Below are positions 60,657 through 64,000 of a stretch of 64,000 nt of DNA, piece after piece (the first letter of the stretch is position 1; each line of letters starts with the position of its first letter). The notes under the pieces are model-generated. The model searched no databases, was not told the origin of the DNA, and saw only the letters and a list, made by a program, of their open reading frames with translations. The DNA comes from Imbricaverruca yamaguchii (Eukaryota; Arthropoda; Thecostraca; Neoverrucidae). Both the position numbers and the translations under genes were made by a program. Location of the stretch: contig JAOTOL010001203.1 of assembly GCA_034440575.1 (NCBI GenBank), positions 305,962 through 369,961 of the forward strand, read 5' to 3'.

Positions 60657-63447
60657 CTAACAAGCAAAGAGCACAGGTCCAGACTCCAAACATATCTTCG
60701 CATGGTCCTTCTTGACTTCATGACGCCGCCGGTCAGCTCTCTGTGTTCCAGCCTGGCCCCTGATGAAGCCGTCTCTTCTCGCGTAGCCGTACACTGCCTT
60801 GGACGCGGCCGTCACCTCTTGACACATCGCTCCAATGTTCTGTCCGTGGACTGGCATCGAGTCTACTTTCATGGGGGTGGACTCGAAGTTCTTGATGACC
60901 GCAGCTGGCAGGTCCCGGTGAGGATGGGCTCGGAGATCTGCTCTCTCATCCCAGACAATCGTTTCCGCAGGCCTGGGTGGCCTTCTTGTTGAGTTCCACC
61001 TTGCACCTGGTGCGGATGTTGACTTGTTCTTCCCCTCCTCGGCTTCCAAGTTGCCTCCTTCTCCCGCACCTCCATGATCTTCTGTACGGCGAAGCAGCGG
61101 TCCTCCGCTCCTCGCTGCACAGCTAGCGTCTGCAGGAGCATCTCCGGGATGCGCCCACCAGGCGCTGGACTCCAGGTAGGAGAACACCTCCTTGACCACC
61201 CAGTTCGTCCTGATCGAGAGTCAGCTGCAGCTGTTGCAGACAGATCCGTGCGCCCTCGATCCAGTGGTTACGGATCTTGTACCTGAACCACGTGGGTAAT
61301 TACCCCGATGATGTACTCGCAGATGAGCCGGAGGTGCCAGGCTTCCTTCTCGGCGAAGCCATGGGGCCCAGCCACATCCGAGGAAGCGGTTGGCTGTGGT
61401 CAGCCACCTGCTATGGTTGACCGGGCCGATGTCCATGTTGGCGAGGCGGTCGGTCACGTGCCCGGAGCGGATCGCTGCCACCATGTCGTACCCGTTACCG
61501 CTGTGGTGGACAGGTCTGCCTCACCTCCTCCGTCAACTCCGACAGGGCTGGCCCGATGGTGATCTTGCTGAACCTCTTGACTAGCAGCTCGGCGGCAGCT
61601 CATGAGGGCCTTGTCCAGGGGACCTGAAATATCGTTGAATGGGTAGTTAGTCGTCGTAAATGGATGCTTGTTAGCCATGCGGCAGTCGATAATCTGTTAC
61701 TTAAAATATTTCCAGGCTTTGAGGGCGTACGGCTGGATATGGCTATTTAGAATGCAAATGATAATAGTGCTTCCAACTTGGACAAAAAAAAAGGCTTATT
61801 TAAGGTAAAACAAAACTAATATAAATCAGTGATACATACACAATGAGTGATGCAGGCACTATATCTCCTTCAGTGATACAGATGAAAGAGCAGTGCAATC
61901 GATGACAAAATTGTGCATTTCGGACACATTCGAATCTTGCAACACATGTTGACGTAAATGATACAGTACTCACCAGTGAAGCCGGTGTCGCTGCTGGTTG
62001 GCCCGTCCAGGTTGATGATCAGGTGGCGGAAAGCGAAGTTCGTTGAGGTGGAGACCGCACAGCCAATTCAGCGACCTGCCCAGCATCTTCTCCACGAATT
62101 GGAATACGCTCGCCCCAGATGCCGCTGTTGGTGTTGGTTGAGTCGCCTCCAATATGCATGATGGTGTTGTCGACGCCGTGTTCCCGCATCCACTCCACCA
62201 GACATTTGACGATCTTCTCGGCGGCGGTGGCGAGTCTCATCTGCCTTCGGAGGTGAGAAGTGAAAGAGCTAGCCCCGCCGGGCTCAGCTACCACCGAGTA
62301 GTGATCCTCCTTCTGGAACGAGGGGTAGCGCTGGTCTACCTCCTCACCTGCTCATACTTCAGCGTCCAGTCCTTCCGTCCATCGAAGTACAAGCAGGCGA
62401 TGTCCTTCCTCTGGCACGTCATTGCCGCCTTCTCCTGCAGCTCCCTATAGAGCTCTTCCTTCGCGCGCTGGACTTTCTTGGCGTCGAGTGACGTTTGAGG
62501 TGTCGTCTTTGGAAATTACTCCGTAGTCGAGCATGGCGGCGTTGGCGATAGCTGGGGTGGCATTGCAGAGACATGCCGTACCGGATTTAGGCCATGGCGA
62601 CATTTCTGATGCTGGCCATGTTGCGCGTGCTGGAGCTGGTAGCGGCACTAGCAGAGAAGTCGGGGTCACGCTTGTAGCAGTCCTCGTCCTCGTCCATCTC
62701 GATCTGTTCCCCTCCGTCAGCTCTTCCACGAATTGATTAACTTCCATGGTGGCTTTCTTCGGGTTTTCTTCTTCTTTTCTCTTCTCCGCCATCCTCTGCT
62801 TCGACTGCTCCTGCTTTTCTTTCCTCTGGTGGGCCAACACCTGTTTGCTGCTCTCCTTCTTGTCCACACGACCTATCATGCATGAAGATTTTTCCACAAT
62901 CTTTTGCCTCTGGACCATTATGAAAAGAAACTTCCAACGCAGAGATTTTCTGCTCCCTGGGGCAAGTGTAGGTGATGTGCGCGGGGCGGAAGCCCGACGT
63001 TGCTGGGGGATGGGGCAGCCAGGGCAGTTGGCCTCTTGGCAGGGGAGGATTTGGCAGCGGCACTTCGTGACGTCAAAAAGTCTGTCCAGCTGCTTCTCCA
63101 TCTTACTGATCTGCTTCTCTGAGGTCTCTGAGGTGCTTCCTGGCTATTCTGCTGGCTTTCTCCCACAGCTCGAGCAGTCTCTCCACGATCGTCTTGTCTG
63201 CCGCAATGGCGTGAGGCTGGAACTTGAAGTTAGCACTGGCCCACCTCTGCTTGATTTGGATGACGATTTCCTGAAAGAATTCGCGGCTGGCGTAGTGGTA
63301 CTTGGGGTTCATCTCTCTCAGGTAGATGCCGTACCTAAGGCAGTCCCGGAGGGTGGGCAGCTCGGTCAGACACATCTCCTTCCCCGTCCCCAAGTACTCC
63401 GTCAACCTTGTGCTGCACTCAGAGCGAGTTCTCTTGCGAGCCGCCAT
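60657..63447 (-). pseudogene. Transposase-like family 1, frameshifted
   Basis: Read from the ATG at 63447. Helical N-terminus ending ARKHLRDLREADQ, then a one-base shift. Zinc-type cluster CRCQILPCQEANCPGC plus AHITYTCP. Basic Lys/Glu-rich stretch (62760-62880). ANAAMLDYGVISKDD (62500-62550). LYFDGRKDWTL (~62380). KEDHYSVVAEPG (~62290). MHIGGDSTNTNSGIWG (62120-62165). MLGRSLNWLCGLHLNELRF (~62045-62100). LDGPTSSDTGFT (~61990) before an intron. GPLDKAL (61605-61623). IGPVNHSRWLTTANRFL (~61380-61430). TWFRYKIRNHW (~61290). LLQTLAVQRGAEDRCFAVQK (~61080-61140). MPVHGQNIGAMCQEVTAAS (~60830). ARRDGFI, then the stop at 60657. At least five frameshifts. The Asp of FDG, Asp of GGDS and Glu of EVTAAS could form a DDE triad; this is inference. 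From memory, such proteins are common but unnamed in arthropods and cnidarians. Confidence 0.8.
61624..61973 (-). other. 350-bp intron in the family 1 gene
   Basis: On the minus strand the exon ends TTCACTG and the intron opens GTGAGTACT (donor consensus) at 61973. It closes CAACGATATTTCAG at 61624. Joining the flanks gives the residues FTGPLDKAL in frame, as expected for the family motif. Intronic sequence is AT-rich and has no open frame. This is a phase-1 intron. Confidence 0.8.
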
Positions 63448-63647
63448 TTCTTGCGGCTTGGCCGGTGATCACTCACAGCACAGCAGCTTTACGACAAAGT
63501 AGGCGGTCATTAGATCTGAAAGCATGCACACCATTAGATTTGAGAAGCAACAGAGGGCCATCAGATTTATTTCCGGTGCCTGAAACCCTAATATGTTTAA
63601 CATGCGGCCCCCACAAACGAAAACATATGCATGTTTTGCCCTAATTC

Positions 63648-63990
63648 TGATCATTGACCTGACCTGGGAGGTCACCAGTTGACCCCAAGCCTCAAAACGG
63701 GGTACCGTCATGTTCCTTTGATGACGGGCAACATACTCGTTTTTGTTTGGCAGCTATAACTTGATTAGGAGAGAAACGGTGACGTTGTAAATACCTCCAA
63801 CCAACCCTCGCCCGGGGCGTTGGAGACAAAATTTACAGACATCACAAGATCCTCGTTTCTATAGGGGATGATTCGCAAACTCCAAATTTTTGGGAATATT
63901 TGTTTCTTTTTATTATGCCTTCCTAGTAAGGCACAAAAAAATAACCCCGCCGAGATCCAAATCTTAATCTGACGAACGACGACATTCGGC
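63648..63990 (-). repeat. Right TIR of the family 1 transposon
   Basis: Inverse of 59843-60182. Differences include two short indels and about fifty scattered substitutions. The outermost match is GGGCCGAA..GTCGTCGTTCGTC (minus strand), only ~10 bases from the window end. Confidence 0.85.
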
Positions 63991-64000
63991 CCAATGCCCA

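Larger units (their letters stand above)
59843..64000 (-). mobile_element. DNA transposon carrying transposase-like family 1
   Basis: Inverted ends of ~340 bases (59843-60182 and 63648 to about 63990) bracket one minus-strand gene with an intron. The right end may run past the window edge, so the outermost bases and target duplication cannot be read. Length is at least 4.1 kb. The ends match each other at roughly 80-85 % by eye, with several indels. The gene is frameshifted, so this copy is inactive. The structure (long TIRs plus a single gene) is that of an autonomous cut-and-paste element. Confidence 0.8.

Noticed and set aside
60140..62736. Plus-strand frames between the family 1 TIRs
   Set aside because: They are shadows of the minus-strand gene, which alone shows the conserved motifs and a spliceable intron.

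Overview
The window looks like repeat-dense, gene-poor nuclear DNA from an arthropod. The reasons are I/R1-like LINEs with CCHC ORF1 proteins and an RNase H domain, a Jockey/CR1-like LINE, tRNA-derived SINEs, TTAA-flanked MITEs, long (TA)n and (GA)n microsatellites and scattered degenerate TTAGG-type motifs. The species cannot be settled from sequence; a crustacean or chelicerate is my guess. I found no convincing host protein-coding gene, rRNA gene or functional tRNA gene. Every protein signature that I recognise belongs to a transposable element.

Layout. 1-6 kb: mostly unrecognised sequence with short tandem repeats and two extremely short retro-insertions that still carry target-site duplications. 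6.09-8.76 kb: a TTAA-type element with ~285-bp inverted ends, holding a nested 1.05-kb MITE; a second MITE copy lies inverted at 20.9-21.9 kb. 9.9-11.8 kb: an 18-bp minisatellite, the 5' end of a CR1/Jockey-like ORF, then a 37-bp minisatellite. 12.78-19.93 kb: a 7.15-kb Foldback-like element with ~0.6-kb inverted ends built of tandem repeats and a candidate 8-bp target duplication. 20.0-20.9 kb: a 47-bp dimeric minisatellite. 22-27 kb: fragments of an I-like LINE. 28.27-31.51 kb: a decayed DNA transposon carrying an uncharacterised transposase-like gene, called family 2 here. 32.5-34.5 kb: a 28-bp minisatellite. 35.3-37.6 kb: a deleted I-like LINE copy, followed by an abnormal homopolymer-rich kilobase. 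39.03-45.24 kb: a nearly complete I-like LINE with an intact ORF1 and an ORF2 broken by two frameshifts. 46.9-51.9 kb: a 50-bp minisatellite and a frameshifted CR1/Jockey-like LINE. 54.7-57.0 kb: a possible hAT-like non-autonomous element. 59.5 kb: a tRNA-derived SINE. 59.84 kb to the window end: a DNA transposon with ~340-bp inverted ends around a frameshifted, intron-containing transposase-like gene on the minus strand, called family 1 here.

The most interesting content is the pair of transposase-like genes. Both show the same order of motifs: an Asp-containing strand (FDGRKD or RWDEKLLP), then an Asp-Ser/Thr-rich motif (GGDSTNTNSG in family 1; only SFDT clearly in family 2), then a Cys-x2-His type motif followed by Glu-Leu. 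From memory, similar proteins appear as multicopy 'uncharacterized' proteins in arthropod and cnidarian proteomes. Here both sit between inverted terminal repeats, which is direct evidence that they are mobile-element proteins. Whether either superfamily has already been named cannot be checked here.
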